Notes under the pieces: generated by a model | The model's database searches: none | What the model was told of the DNA's origin: nothing | The model's input: the letters and a program-made list of their open reading frames with translations, nothing else | Position numbers and translations under genes: made by a program | Shown: piece after piece, positions 24,935 to 33,988 of the stretch | How the letters are laid out: each line of letters starts with the position of its first letter | How positions within the stretch are numbered: position 1 is the stretch's first letter | Assembly: GCA_003242085.1 (NCBI GenBank) | Contig: QBML01000011.1 | Location: 1-64,000, forward strand | DNA length: 64,000 bases | Source: Pseudanabaena frigida | GTDB taxonomy: Bacteria; Cyanobacteriota; Cyanobacteriia; Pseudanabaenales; Pseudanabaenaceae | Reading direction: 5' to 3'

Positions 24935-26269
24935 ATGCCAGTACCTTCGCATTATTGGATTATTAATGTTCGGATTCCTGATTGTTTTATTGATAGTGCA
25001 ATTCGAGAACAAAATTTAGAAAGTAATCTCTCGACAACATTGCAACGCGATCGCCTATTCCCTTGCCATCTTGAAATTAGTGATGGTCAAATATTACAGC
25101 TCGTCCCAGATTTTCAAGATTCTCAAATTCCCATAACCAATCTACCAATTGTCGATGCAAAGCAAGGAATCATAATCCCTTGCTTTGTAGATTTACATAC
25201 CCATCTTGATAAAGGACATTTATGGGAACGTAATCCTAATTTGGATGGTACATTTCAAGGTGCACTCCAAGCCGTACATCGGGATTGCGCGGAACAGCGC
25301 AATTGGAACTATGATGACCTCTATCGTCGTATGGAATTTGGTCTAAAATGTAGTTACGCTCATGGGACGAAAGCAATTCGCACTCATTTGGATTGCCCTC
25401 CGCACCAAATTAAAACTAGTTTTCAAATATTTCGAGAATTACGAGAAAAATGGAAAGGGAAGGTTTCCCTTCAAGCAGTTTCCTTAGTTCAACTTGCTTA
25501 TTTTGAAACTCAAGAGGGAGAACAGTTTGCCGATATGATTGCGGATATCGGCGGGATTATGGGTGGAACTGTCCGTATGAGTCCAGACTTAGATCGTTAT
25601 CTAGATCGCATTTTCACATTAGCTAAAGAAAGAAATCTTTGCCTTGATTTTCATGCTGATGAGAATGATAATCCAGAATCACGGACGCTACATCATATTG
25701 CAGAAACTGCTTTAAAACATGGTTTTAGTTCGCAAATTGTTTGTGGTCATTGCTGTAGTTTGGCAGTACAGGATGAAGAAACTGCTAAGGAGACGATCGC
25801 TCTCGTTAAGCAAGCGGGTATTGGGATTGTAAGCCTACCCATGTGCAATTTATATCTACAAGATCGTGTTGCGGAGAGAACGCCCCGCTGGCGTGGAGTC
25901 ACGCTTGTCCGCGAACTGGATGCCGCGGGTGTAAGTGTGGCTCTATCTAGTGATAATTGCCGCGATCCTTTTTATGGATTTGGCGATCATGATATGTTGC
26001 AAGTTTTTAGTATGGGTACAAAAATTTGTCATCTCGACACACCTTACGACAACTGGATTGAGTCTGTAACCTCCCGTCCTGCAGCTTTAATGGGTTTGTC
26101 GGATATCGGTAAAATTAGTATCGGTCAACCTGCGGATTTAGTTCTATTTAAAGCTCGAAGCTATAGTGAATTACTGTCTCGCCCTCAAAGCGATCGCATT
26201 GTAATTAGAAATGGCGTTGCGATCGATACTACCCTGCCCGACTATTCAGAACTTGACGATTTACTTTAG
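24935..26269 (+). CDS. CodA-like amidohydrolase (cytosine deaminase family)
   Basis: 444 residues of the amidohydrolase superfamily. Metal and active-site motifs: LHTHLDKGH (His88, His90), IRTHLDCP, LDFHADEND, VCGHCCSL and LSSDNCRDPFYGFGDHDML. These are the marks of the CodA/cytosine-deaminase branch, which removes the amino group from cytosine or related heterocycles. The C-terminal IGQPADLVLF belongs to the composite beta sandwich. Substrate assignment rests on family only; isoguanine or creatinine-type activities are possible. No codB permease is next to it. Confidence 0.85.
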   Translation: MPVPSHYWIINVRIPDCFIDSAIREQNLESNLSTTLQRDRLFPCHLEISDGQILQLVPDFQDSQIPITNLPIVDAKQGIIIPCFVDLHTHLDKGHLWERNPNLDGTFQGALQAVHRDCAEQRNWNYDDLYRRMEFGLKCSYAHGTKAIRTHLDCPPHQIKTSFQIFRELREKWKGKVSLQAVSLVQLAYFETQEGEQFADMIADIGGIMGGTVRMSPDLDRYLDRIFTLAKERNLCLDFHADENDNPESRTLHHIAETALKHGFSSQIVCGHCCSLAVQDEETAKETIALVKQAGIGIVSLPMCNLYLQDRVAERTPRWRGVTLVRELDAAGVSVALSSDNCRDPFYGFGDHDMLQVFSMGTKICHLDTPYDNWIESVTSRPAALMGLSDIGKISIGQPADLVLFKARSYSELLSRPQSDRIVIRNGVAIDTTLPDYSELDDLL

Positions 26270-26591
26270 GCATTCGATGCACCAAGCTACAATTTTTACA
26301 TTCTTAAGCCAAGTTTGTTAGAGGAAATAAACTTGCAAGTATATGAACGCTCTTCAAAAGAGTAGATTTTCTTAAGTAAAGTCATAATTACCGTAAACTA
26401 CTTCAGAATGGCAATATCAAGCTTGAGGTACTCATTTAAACTACATCTTTTGATTAGATAACCTTAAAAGCTTGTTAGTATAAGAATTATTAAAAAATCT
26501 CATCTAATGAGCTTAATTCCTTCTTGTCTATTGGAGTTTGTAAAATTAGGGCACAGTCCAAAACGATTTTAACTTACATAGGAAAGTCCGT
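26270..26591. other. Intergenic region upstream of the polysaccharide locus
   Basis: A 322-base AT-rich spacer with no open frame or strong hairpin. It presumably carries the promoter for the 26592 gene. Composition becomes more AT-rich from here into the surface-polysaccharide genes. Confidence 0.4.
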
Positions 26592-27695
26592 ATGGTTTTC
26601 TCCCATTTAAAGGTTTTATGGCGAAAACTTTTTCTGATGATAATGAATAGTAAATTTAAGAAAAAGTTGATAGGAAGAATAACAGATGAAATAATTCAAG
26701 GACAAAGAACAGCAGAAAATCAACGGCCGAACCTTACAGTCATTAATCAAAGAATTCTATTTAGCTCAGATACATTACGTTCTAATATTAAGGCTCTAGG
26801 CGATGAGTATGCTCGAAGTTTGCAAAAAAGTTTAAAAATTCCGGATAACTTATCGCTTACAACAGTAGGATTAGTCTCTAAGGCTTGTCAGCAGCAAGAT
26901 ATTGAATCAGAGTGGTTGGCTTATTGGAGTCAACAGATGGGAATTACTGTAGCTTATCAACGTAAATTATGGGAGCACTGCTACATTCTTCAAGTAATGT
27001 ATGAGTATAATTTACTGAAGCCTAGACTTAAAGGAATTGGCTTTGGGTGTGGGGAAGAACCTTTGCCTAGCTTACTTGTATCTTATGACATAGAAATTAC
27101 TGTAACGGACTTAAATCCTGAAGAATCATCGGCAAAAGGTTGGATCGATACTAATCAAAATGCATCCTCTAAAGAGAAGATTTGGCGGTCTAAATTGTGC
27201 ATGCAAGAATTGTTTGAAAAAAATGTTAGTCTCAGGTATGTTGATATGAACAATATTCCTACTGATTTGGACGGAAAGTATGATTTTTGTTGGTCTTCAT
27301 GTGCATTAGAACATCTTGGCAGTATTGAAAATGGTCTTCATTTTATTGAGAACTCTCTCAATACGCTTTTGGCTGGAGGGGTTAGTATCCATACTACGGA
27401 ATTTAACTATTTAGAAGAAGAGGAGACTATTGATAATTGGAGAACAGTTCTATTTAGAAAGAAAGATTTTACAAAACTATTCCAAAAGTTAACTGCTCAA
27501 GGACATCAAGTTGCACCTTTAGATTTTGATATTGGAACTGGTTTCTTGGATAAATTTATTGATATTCCTCCCTATACAGAAGAACTACATGCACATTTAA
27601 AGTTACTATTAGATGGCTTTACTACAACATCCTTTGGTATAGTTATCAGAAAATCTTCCTGTCCTAATTTGAAGCCGAATTTACTAGTTCATTAA
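26592..27695 (+). CDS. SAM-dependent methyltransferase-like protein
   Basis: 367 residues. The N-terminal 140 residues are helical and poorly conserved. A Rossmann methyltransferase core follows: GIGFGCGEEPLPS (148-160), acidic residue after strand 2 (TVTDLN), YVDMNNIP, and SSCALEHLGS where other members have a post-I motif. IHTTEFNYLEEEETIDNW completes it. It probably methylates a sugar, lipid or peptide at the surface-polysaccharide locus. It is the first plus-strand gene there, followed 90 bases later by a glycosyltransferase. Codon use is clearly AT-rich compared with the genes before it. Confidence 0.75.
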   Translation: MVFSHLKVLWRKLFLMIMNSKFKKKLIGRITDEIIQGQRTAENQRPNLTVINQRILFSSDTLRSNIKALGDEYARSLQKSLKIPDNLSLTTVGLVSKACQQQDIESEWLAYWSQQMGITVAYQRKLWEHCYILQVMYEYNLLKPRLKGIGFGCGEEPLPSLLVSYDIEITVTDLNPEESSAKGWIDTNQNASSKEKIWRSKLCMQELFEKNVSLRYVDMNNIPTDLDGKYDFCWSSCALEHLGSIENGLHFIENSLNTLLAGGVSIHTTEFNYLEEEETIDNWRTVLFRKKDFTKLFQKLTAQGHQVAPLDFDIGTGFLDKFIDIPPYTEELHAHLKLLLDGFTTTSFGIVIRKSSCPNLKPNLLVH

Positions 27696-27786
27696 AGATC
27701 CTAGAATTCTTTATACCTAGTTTTCTATCTTGTTTTCGAGCTATCCTAGCTTTTTCCTTCAATACAATGTTATCTACTAAAAGTTT

Positions 27787-28713
27787 ATGGAAATAAAGAT
27801 TTCACTTATAACTATATGCAAAAATTCAGAGGCTACTCTTGAAAGAACTTTGCAAAGTGTAATTTCTCAAAGTTATAAAAACATAGAATACATTGTTATT
27901 GATGGAAACTCGTCCGATAAAACTAAGGAGATTATTGAGAAATATCGAGATAGCATACACTACTATATAAGTGAACCAGATCGGAATTCGAGTGATGCCT
28001 TGAACAAGGGAATTCGGGTAGCAACAGGAGACTACATAAGTTTTGTCAATTCTGATGATTACCTTGTTGATAGTAATGTTGTAAAAGATGTAGTAGAAGC
28101 AATAAATAGCAATCGAAACTGTCTGATTTTCTATGGAGATGTTGAGATCAGACCAAACCCAAAATTATCAAACGATATTACTATATTTAAGCCCCCTTCT
28201 CCAGATGACTTACTTGATAATATCACTCTAAACATAGACCCTTTCCTTGGTGCTTCTTACTACAGTAGCAAAGTATTTGCTACTGTAGGTTATTTCAATA
28301 TTTCTACTGTCTATGCTAATGATTTAGAATGGTTTCTTAAGGTTTTTGCGTACTGGGAAGCAAAATATTTCTACTACATCCCACGAACAATTTTCTCTTA
28401 TTCCATGTGTGGAGAATCATCTAGGGATATAGAAGTTACGTTGAAGGCAGCATATGAATTTATTGATAATGCGCCCATGTTTCAAACTGAGTATTGGTTG
28501 AAAAGAAGAATTAGAAATATGCAGCAAAAAATTATATATCTAGAAAAATTTTGTCAAGATACACAAGAATTATCCATGAATAGGCTTATTATTATTCAAG
28601 AAGTTACAAAGCAAGTTCAATTTACTACAATATTTAAGAATTTCCTGAGAGAAAAATTTTTTGTGCCTTTTAGGTACTTGTTAAATAGGGTTTATAGAAG
28701 AGATTTTAAATAG
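27787..28713 (+). CDS. Family 2 glycosyltransferase
   Basis: 308 residues, GT-A fold. The N-terminus is typical: ISLITICKNSEATLERTLQS, YIVIDGNSSDKT, and the metal-binding FVNSDD (DxD-like). It transfers a sugar from a nucleotide donor to a growing glycan on the cytoplasmic side. The sugar cannot be told from sequence. The C-terminal 90 residues are Lys/Arg-rich and helical, perhaps membrane-associating. It lies at the left end of the polysaccharide locus with the preceding methyltransferase. Confidence 0.88.
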   Translation: MEIKISLITICKNSEATLERTLQSVISQSYKNIEYIVIDGNSSDKTKEIIEKYRDSIHYYISEPDRNSSDALNKGIRVATGDYISFVNSDDYLVDSNVVKDVVEAINSNRNCLIFYGDVEIRPNPKLSNDITIFKPPSPDDLLDNITLNIDPFLGASYYSSKVFATVGYFNISTVYANDLEWFLKVFAYWEAKYFYYIPRTIFSYSMCGESSRDIEVTLKAAYEFIDNAPMFQTEYWLKRRIRNMQQKIIYLEKFCQDTQELSMNRLIIIQEVTKQVQFTTIFKNFLREKFFVPFRYLLNRVYRRDFK

Positions 28714-28814
28714 AGTAAATTTTGGTTCAGTAGATATATAAAATTGAATAATAAGGTTTAGAAATTACTATATCGCAATCTACTGAAATCTTATTGTAAG
28801 GAGTAAATAATTTA

Positions 28815-29552
28815 CTAGTAGACGCTTTCAAGATAGGATTTCACTACTTTATCAGAATCTCCCATTAGCTGAATACTTCCTCTATCCAACCAAATTGCCT
28901 TATTACAGGACTGCTGAATAAACTCCATTGAATGAGAAACAACTAATATCGTGACATGAGATTCCCAAAATTGATCTATACGTTTTTGGCATTTATGTTT
29001 AAAACTTTCGTCTCCAACTGATAGTACTTCATCTAATATCAAAATCTTTGGCTGTACGTCTGTAGCGATCGCAAATCCCAACCGAGCTACCATGCCTGAT
29101 GACAGGCTTTTTACTGGAGCTTGAGAGTATTCCTGCAATTCTGCAAATTCTAAAATTGATTGTGTTCTTTCTTGCATATGAGATCTAGAAAATCCCAGTA
29201 ATACTCCATAGAAAATAATATTGTTCACTACAGAAATCTCTGGATCGAAACCAGCTCCCAGTTCAATTAGTGGAGCAATATTGCCACGTACACGTACATT
29301 CCCACTTGTCGGCTGTAAAATCCCACAAATAACTTTTAATAGGGTTGACTTGCCTGCACCATTACTCCCAATAATGCCAATTTTTTCGCCAGAATTTATT
29401 GCTAAATCAACCTTGTCAAGCACTAGCTTTTTAGCAGGTTGACGATATTTCCCCTCCAATGCCATTAATACAGTCTTCTTAAGATCATAAGAAAACTCTT
29501 CTTGAGTTCTTCTCCACAAAGAAACCCGATCTAGACGAATAACTTCTTCCAT
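28815..29552 (-). CDS. Polysaccharide ABC exporter, ATP-binding subunit (Wzt/TagH type)
   Basis: 245 residues with Walker A GSNGAGKST, signature LSSGMVAR, Walker B ILILDE and the switch His in VVSHS. It opens with VIRLDRVSLWRRTQEEFSYD, usual in polysaccharide and teichoic-acid exporters. It powers export of undecaprenyl-linked glycan across the inner membrane with the permease directly upstream. It lacks the C-terminal carbohydrate-binding domain found in some Wzt proteins, so export is probably not tied to a terminal sugar cap. Its start codon abuts the permease stop (TAAATG). Confidence 0.93.
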   Translation of the reverse strand: MEEVIRLDRVSLWRRTQEEFSYDLKKTVLMALEGKYRQPAKKLVLDKVDLAINSGEKIGIIGSNGAGKSTLLKVICGILQPTSGNVRVRGNIAPLIELGAGFDPEISVVNNIIFYGVLLGFSRSHMQERTQSILEFAELQEYSQAPVKSLSSGMVARLGFAIATDVQPKILILDEVLSVGDESFKHKCQKRIDQFWESHVTILVVSHSMEFIQQSCNKAIWLDRGSIQLMGDSDKVVKSYLESVY

Positions 29553-30359
29553 TTACAACAAATCCATAAACTGATGTCGCCATGAGTGAAAACAGAACCA
29601 ACCAACAATTAGTATAATCATTCCACTCAGTAGAGCACCCCAGATCAGTCCTAAGTCTGGTAGTGAACCAGACAAGCTAATCTGACGAAGACTCTCAACA
29701 ATTGGTGATAAGGGATTTAAGTTCAAAAATGGCTTCACTTTGTCTGGCACAATCGCCGCTGGATAAAATATAGGACTGCTCAGCCAAATCACAAAGGTAA
29801 TTAGTTCATAAAAGTAAGGTAAGTCTCTAAAAAATACGTATAGTGCACTCACCAAAAAACTAATACCCGTACTGACCAAAATCAGTGCTAGGAAAGGAAA
29901 GATGAGAGCTAACACATTTAATAGGCTTTTAGAATTAATAAAAGTAATGATTGCTAATAAGGGCAGTGCACCCACTGAAAACTGAAATACATTCGCAGCA
30001 ACCATCGACAATGGAAAAATACTAACTGGTAGTCGAATTTTATTTAATAAAGCACCACTTCCAACAACACTAACAAGTGCTTGAGATGTTGAAGCAACAA
30101 AAAAATTGAGAACGACCAATCCTGTAAATGCTGCTAGCACATAATTGGAGATGGAATGACCATAATAAGAGGAAAATGTTGCTCCAAAAATGGCAGTGTA
30201 CAGTCCTGTCATAATAAGTGGATTGAGCAATGACCAGTACATTCCTAGAAATGAACCTCGGTAACGCACTTTTAAATTGCGAAAAACTAAAACATGTAGC
30301 AATTCCACATAGCGGTGCACTGCCAGCATATTCAAATTATTTTTCAATGACAGAGTCAC
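29553..30359 (-). CDS. Polysaccharide ABC exporter, permease subunit (Wzm/TagG type)
   Basis: 268 residues with six predicted membrane helices (ABC-2 type), including LLHVLVFRNLKVRYRGSFLG at the N-terminus and YELITFVIWLSSPIFYPAAI in the C-terminal half. It forms the channel with the ATPase that follows without a gap. The two-gene unit indicates ABC-dependent export of the glycan built by the surrounding enzymes. No Wzx/Wzy pair was seen in the window. Confidence 0.93.
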   Translation of the reverse strand: MTLSLKNNLNMLAVHRYVELLHVLVFRNLKVRYRGSFLGMYWSLLNPLIMTGLYTAIFGATFSSYYGHSISNYVLAAFTGLVVLNFFVASTSQALVSVVGSGALLNKIRLPVSIFPLSMVAANVFQFSVGALPLLAIITFINSKSLLNVLALIFPFLALILVSTGISFLVSALYVFFRDLPYFYELITFVIWLSSPIFYPAAIVPDKVKPFLNLNPLSPIVESLRQISLSGSLPDLGLIWGALLSGMIILIVGWFCFHSWRHQFMDLL

Positions 30360-30599
30360 TCTTTAAGATCTCTACAGGCTACAAATTATTCTTTGATAGT
30401 TTATTATACTAAGTGATCGTAAAAGTACCACTCCTTCTAGCTCAATAATCTACGGTAAAGCGAGCTAGTCGATTTATTAATATAACTTGCAGACTATACA
30501 AAATATATGGAATGCTAACTCTAAGCACGCACAAAGATCTGCTCAAAGCTTGCATTCCATACTATAGGCATTAAAGTTGGCGTAGCAGAAACCCTTTTT

Positions 30600-32105
30600 T
30601 TAGGCGTATACTCGTTCCAGTTTATGGGCAGCCATATCTTTGATGTGCTGCATAGTTTCAATGCCAAACTTTTTCTCAATCATATCTAAGTATTTGGGAC
30701 TACTAAAATACTGTTGAAAAGCGCGATCGCGGAAACTTAACACTTCTGAGGCAGTCAGATGTTTGGTCGGTAGTGGTAAAGTATCAACCGCATGTTGAGA
30801 AAAGCCAGACCATGTTTTAGGTAATGCCCACCCATCTGCGATCGCATTGTTATAGAGTTGAGACCCTGGATAAGCCATTGCTGAATAAAAGTTGGCAAAT
30901 TCGCAGTTGAGGTCAAGCGCTAAATCAAGAGTTGCCTGCATCGTTTCTAGATCGTCTTCAGGTAAGCCAAAGATATAGTTACCGATTATATTGATCCCAG
31001 CATCTTGAATCTTTTTGATGGTTTTATAGACATCTTCCTGATCGAAGCCCTTTTGTACATCGTCACGTACGCGATCGCTGGCTGCTTCGATGCCCAAAGC
31101 TAACCAGTTAAAACCTGCGCGCTTTAATTTGTCAAGCATTTCATCCTTGATGGTATCGACTCTGGCATAAGCCCAAATATTTAGGTCATAACCGCGATCG
31201 ATAATTGCGTCACAAATTCCTAGTACGTGCTTAGGATTTAACACAAACATCTCATCAGCAATCTTAATATTTCGTACGCCATACTGATTGACTAAGATGT
31301 CAATTTCTCGCATTACCGCCTCAGGGCTCCAAAAGCGATAGCTATTTGTAACTTCTCGATAGCCAAGCTCATGTTCGCCACTCTTAAACGGAGCTTGGAT
31401 GCAACAAAAACTGCAATGGAAAGGACAGCCAAGAGTTGTGTAAATTGCGGCATAGGGCTGACGCTGTAAACCATCAAAACAGTGCCAATTGTGGGCGCGA
31501 TATTTTGACATAGGCAGTAAATCCCAAGCAATTCCAGGCATTTCTTGCTCTACATTCATGAGCAAAGGAGCAGGAGCGTTTGATTTGACTGTTTTGCCTT
31601 CCCAGTACCATAGACCGCGAACTTTACTGTAATCTGGCTGTTCAGTTTTAAGAGCTTGGATTAGTTCTAGCAGAGTGTATAAACCTTCACCTGCTGCCAC
31701 GAATTCAGCATCTTCTTCTCGTAGGGTTCCTTCAGGTAGAGATGCCACATGCCCACCCAACAGTAACACCTTAAGGTTGGAATATTGTTGTTTGATTGCT
31801 GTACACACAGCACTAGCCCCTGCCATCACCTGCGTTGAGGCAGAAGGCTGCTGGCCGTAAACCACAACGGCTGTTAAGAGCGGATTTAATTCAGCAGTTC
31901 TATCCGCGGTCTGGCTAGGGGTTAGTTCGTCAGCACTGGCATCGACAATTTGTAATGTAAAGCCTTTATTGCGGATAAAGGTTGCCATTAGACCAGCCCA
32001 TACAGGTGGCTCAATCGCGGATATACCTGTGGAGAGCGATTGATAAATTTGTCCGCGATTGCCAGGATTAACTAGTACTAAATCCAGCTGTGACTTGATT
32101 GCCAT
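30600..32105 (-). CDS. B12-binding radical SAM protein
   Basis: About 501 residues from the ATG at 32105, which has AAGGAG seven bases upstream; 33 open codons further upstream are discarded. The N-terminal cobalamin-binding-like domain runs from LDLVLVNPGNRG to LLLGGHVASLPEGTL. The radical SAM core has TLGCPFHCSFCC (CxxxCxxC for the 4Fe-4S cluster), then IKIADEMF and WLALGIEAASD. Enzymes of this type often do C-methylation or rearrangement at unactivated carbons of lipids, sugars or antibiotics. The substrate is unknown; position in the polysaccharide locus suggests glycan or lipid modification. Confidence 0.87.
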   Translation of the reverse strand: MAIKSQLDLVLVNPGNRGQIYQSLSTGISAIEPPVWAGLMATFIRNKGFTLQIVDASADELTPSQTADRTAELNPLLTAVVVYGQQPSASTQVMAGASAVCTAIKQQYSNLKVLLLGGHVASLPEGTLREEDAEFVAAGEGLYTLLELIQALKTEQPDYSKVRGLWYWEGKTVKSNAPAPLLMNVEQEMPGIAWDLLPMSKYRAHNWHCFDGLQRQPYAAIYTTLGCPFHCSFCCIQAPFKSGEHELGYREVTNSYRFWSPEAVMREIDILVNQYGVRNIKIADEMFVLNPKHVLGICDAIIDRGYDLNIWAYARVDTIKDEMLDKLKRAGFNWLALGIEAASDRVRDDVQKGFDQEDVYKTIKKIQDAGINIIGNYIFGLPEDDLETMQATLDLALDLNCEFANFYSAMAYPGSQLYNNAIADGWALPKTWSGFSQHAVDTLPLPTKHLTASEVLSFRDRAFQQYFSSPKYLDMIEKKFGIETMQHIKDMAAHKLERVYA

Positions 32106-32284
32106 TAAGATCTCCTTTGCTCCAGCTACTTTGACACTAATTTTAATTACATTTGAAATATCTAGAAGTTTAAACAAACCTCTAGAATTCACAAAAAACT
32201 GCAAAGTGTTTTTTTATGAATGCTTTAAATATACAACCTAGAGACATCTGTATGTGTTCTAAGAAACTATGATGCTCTTCCACC

Positions 32285-32322
32285 TTAACTATATAAATGA
32301 TTTAAATCATTTATATAGTTAA
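32285..32322. terminator. Loopless 38-bp perfect palindrome
   Basis: Nineteen bases on each side (32285-32303 and 32304-32322) are perfectly complementary without spacer, with TTTAAA at the centre. It lies downstream of the DegT-family gene (stop at 32348) and so probably ends it. It is very AT-rich. Confidence 0.65.
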
Positions 32323-32347
32323 AACTGCCTTATACAGGTAATCCTGT

Positions 32348-33529
32348 CTACAGACTATTCAGTAATGCACAGAGGTCTAGAATTTTTGACTTTTCTAGAG
32401 TGGGATAGTTGCCGATGTAAAACCCGTAAAAATGAATGTGGTTGACATTTGGGTATTTGCTATATTCTTCACCGAATAGCTTGCGTAGGTATGGCTGCCG
32501 CAGTTGGTTGCCTCCTCCTGATGTTCCTCGGCGGAATTCTACTTTATGTTCGCGTAGTGCTGTCGTTACCTTTTCATAAAGGATTTGATCTGCTTGTCGC
32601 AACACTAGTGTAAAAGCATAGTTACAACTACCTTCGATCTCGAAATCAGTTTGATATTTGGTTGTGTCCAAATTGCTGAGGAATAGCTTTAAATTCTCTG
32701 TTCGCAGTTCATTGTTTTTATCAAGGCGTTTGAGTTGCGATCGCCCGATTACAGCATTAATTTCTGTACTTCTAACATTGTAGGCAGGAAACGCAAAGAT
32801 AAAGTCGGGATTAAGATCGGGGTAAGCTTCCCAGTATGACTTTTTCAGCTCATCTGAAGTAGACTCTCTAACCATGCCGTGCGATCGCAACATGCGTAAG
32901 GTTTCATAGATATTTTTGTCATTGGTACAAACCATACCTCCTTCAATAGTGCTCATATGATGAGCGTAATAGAAGGAAAAGTTAGAAATCAGACCATACG
33001 AGCCTAGTTTGCGTCCCTCAAATGTCGCCCCATGGGATTCGCACACATCTTCAATTAGCGGAATATTACGGGCTTTTAATGCATCTAGAAGCTCTTGATT
33101 AAGAGCGTTGTAGCCGAGTATGTGCGTGAGAAAAACGGCTTTGGTATTAGGAGTGATTTTTTGTAATACCTGTTCGACATCCATGCCGAGGGTTCTGGGA
33201 TTGATATCCACAAACACAGGTTTAAAACCCGCCTGCAAAACTGAAGAAATATCGGAAACCCAAGTCAAAGTCGGGACGATTACTTCGCCTAGCCCGTAGG
33301 TCTCTCTGAGCGCACACATCGTAATAACATTAGCCGATGAACCCGAATTTACAAAAACACTGTACTTTACACCCAGCCAATCCGACCATTCCTGTTCAAA
33401 TGCTTTTACCTGAGTTGACTGGGTCAAGATCGGATCGTCCTGCTGCAAGAACGCGATCGCAACATCGAGATCTTCTCTCGTAATGTTATTTTGCATTAAT
33501 GGCAGATTCAGCGTCTTTAAATTGGTCAT
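32348..33529 (-). CDS. DegT/DnrJ-family PMP enzyme with Lys-to-His change (ColD-like sugar 3-dehydratase)
   Basis: 393 residues of the sugar aminotransferase fold (NSGSSANVITMCALRETYGL, EDVCESHGATFEGRKLGSYG, RRGTSGGGNQLRQPYL). At the PLP-lysine position the sequence reads SFYYAHHMSTIEGG, so Lys is replaced by His190. This is the mark of PMP-dependent 3-dehydratases such as GDP-4-keto-6-deoxymannose 3-dehydratase (ColD) and the E1/RfbH enzymes. The length fits ColD, and the Cys cluster of iron-sulphur E1 enzymes is not evident. It should make a 3,6-dideoxy sugar for the surface glycan. It is transcribed away from the 33989 gene. Confidence 0.85.
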   Translation of the reverse strand: MTNLKTLNLPLMQNNITREDLDVAIAFLQQDDPILTQSTQVKAFEQEWSDWLGVKYSVFVNSGSSANVITMCALRETYGLGEVIVPTLTWVSDISSVLQAGFKPVFVDINPRTLGMDVEQVLQKITPNTKAVFLTHILGYNALNQELLDALKARNIPLIEDVCESHGATFEGRKLGSYGLISNFSFYYAHHMSTIEGGMVCTNDKNIYETLRMLRSHGMVRESTSDELKKSYWEAYPDLNPDFIFAFPAYNVRSTEINAVIGRSQLKRLDKNNELRTENLKLFLSNLDTTKYQTDFEIEGSCNYAFTLVLRQADQILYEKVTTALREHKVEFRRGTSGGGNQLRQPYLRKLFGEEYSKYPNVNHIHFYGFYIGNYPTLEKSKILDLCALLNSL

Positions 33530-33988
33530 AGCTTAGTTGAACACCCTTATGAAAAATATAAATTCCTAGCGGTAAATATTTACATCACATAGCATCGCAT
33601 ATCTTTACTAAGAATCAAAAACTTGGCAAAAAAGAAGTCTACAACTTCAATTCTCATTATGAAATATTTGTAATAAATTTAGAGCCTTCAAAAGTTATCT
33701 AGACAAACATCTAAACGAAAAATTTAGGTTTTAGTCGTTGGAGATACTAAAAGAGCAGCTTTTATAAATGTCCAATTTTTTATTTCAAATTTGGACATTA
33801 TAAAGGCAGTTGAAATTCATGAATTTCAACTGCCTTGTACATAATAGATTTGCAAAGTGCTGTGAATATATTATGTATATCGATGATATTGAGGAAATGA
33901 AAGTTTATATTCAAGATCGTGAGATACTAAAGCTTGCCATCCATCAATAACGCATCCTTTGAAATTTTTACCTCATTAACTCAATCCT
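33530..33988. other. Divergent intergenic region with two palindromes
   Basis: 459 AT-rich bases between genes on opposite strands. It holds an imperfect hairpin at 33767-33799 (arms AATGTCCAA / TTGGACATT) and a perfect palindrome at 33803-33836. No open frame of note. Both promoters must lie here; -10 boxes are not assigned. Confidence 0.5.
33803..33836. repeat. Loopless 34-bp perfect palindrome
   Basis: Arms 33803-33819 and 33820-33836 are perfectly complementary with TTCATGAA at the centre. It lies in a divergent spacer, not directly at a gene end, only four bases from another hairpin. Confidence 0.75.
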
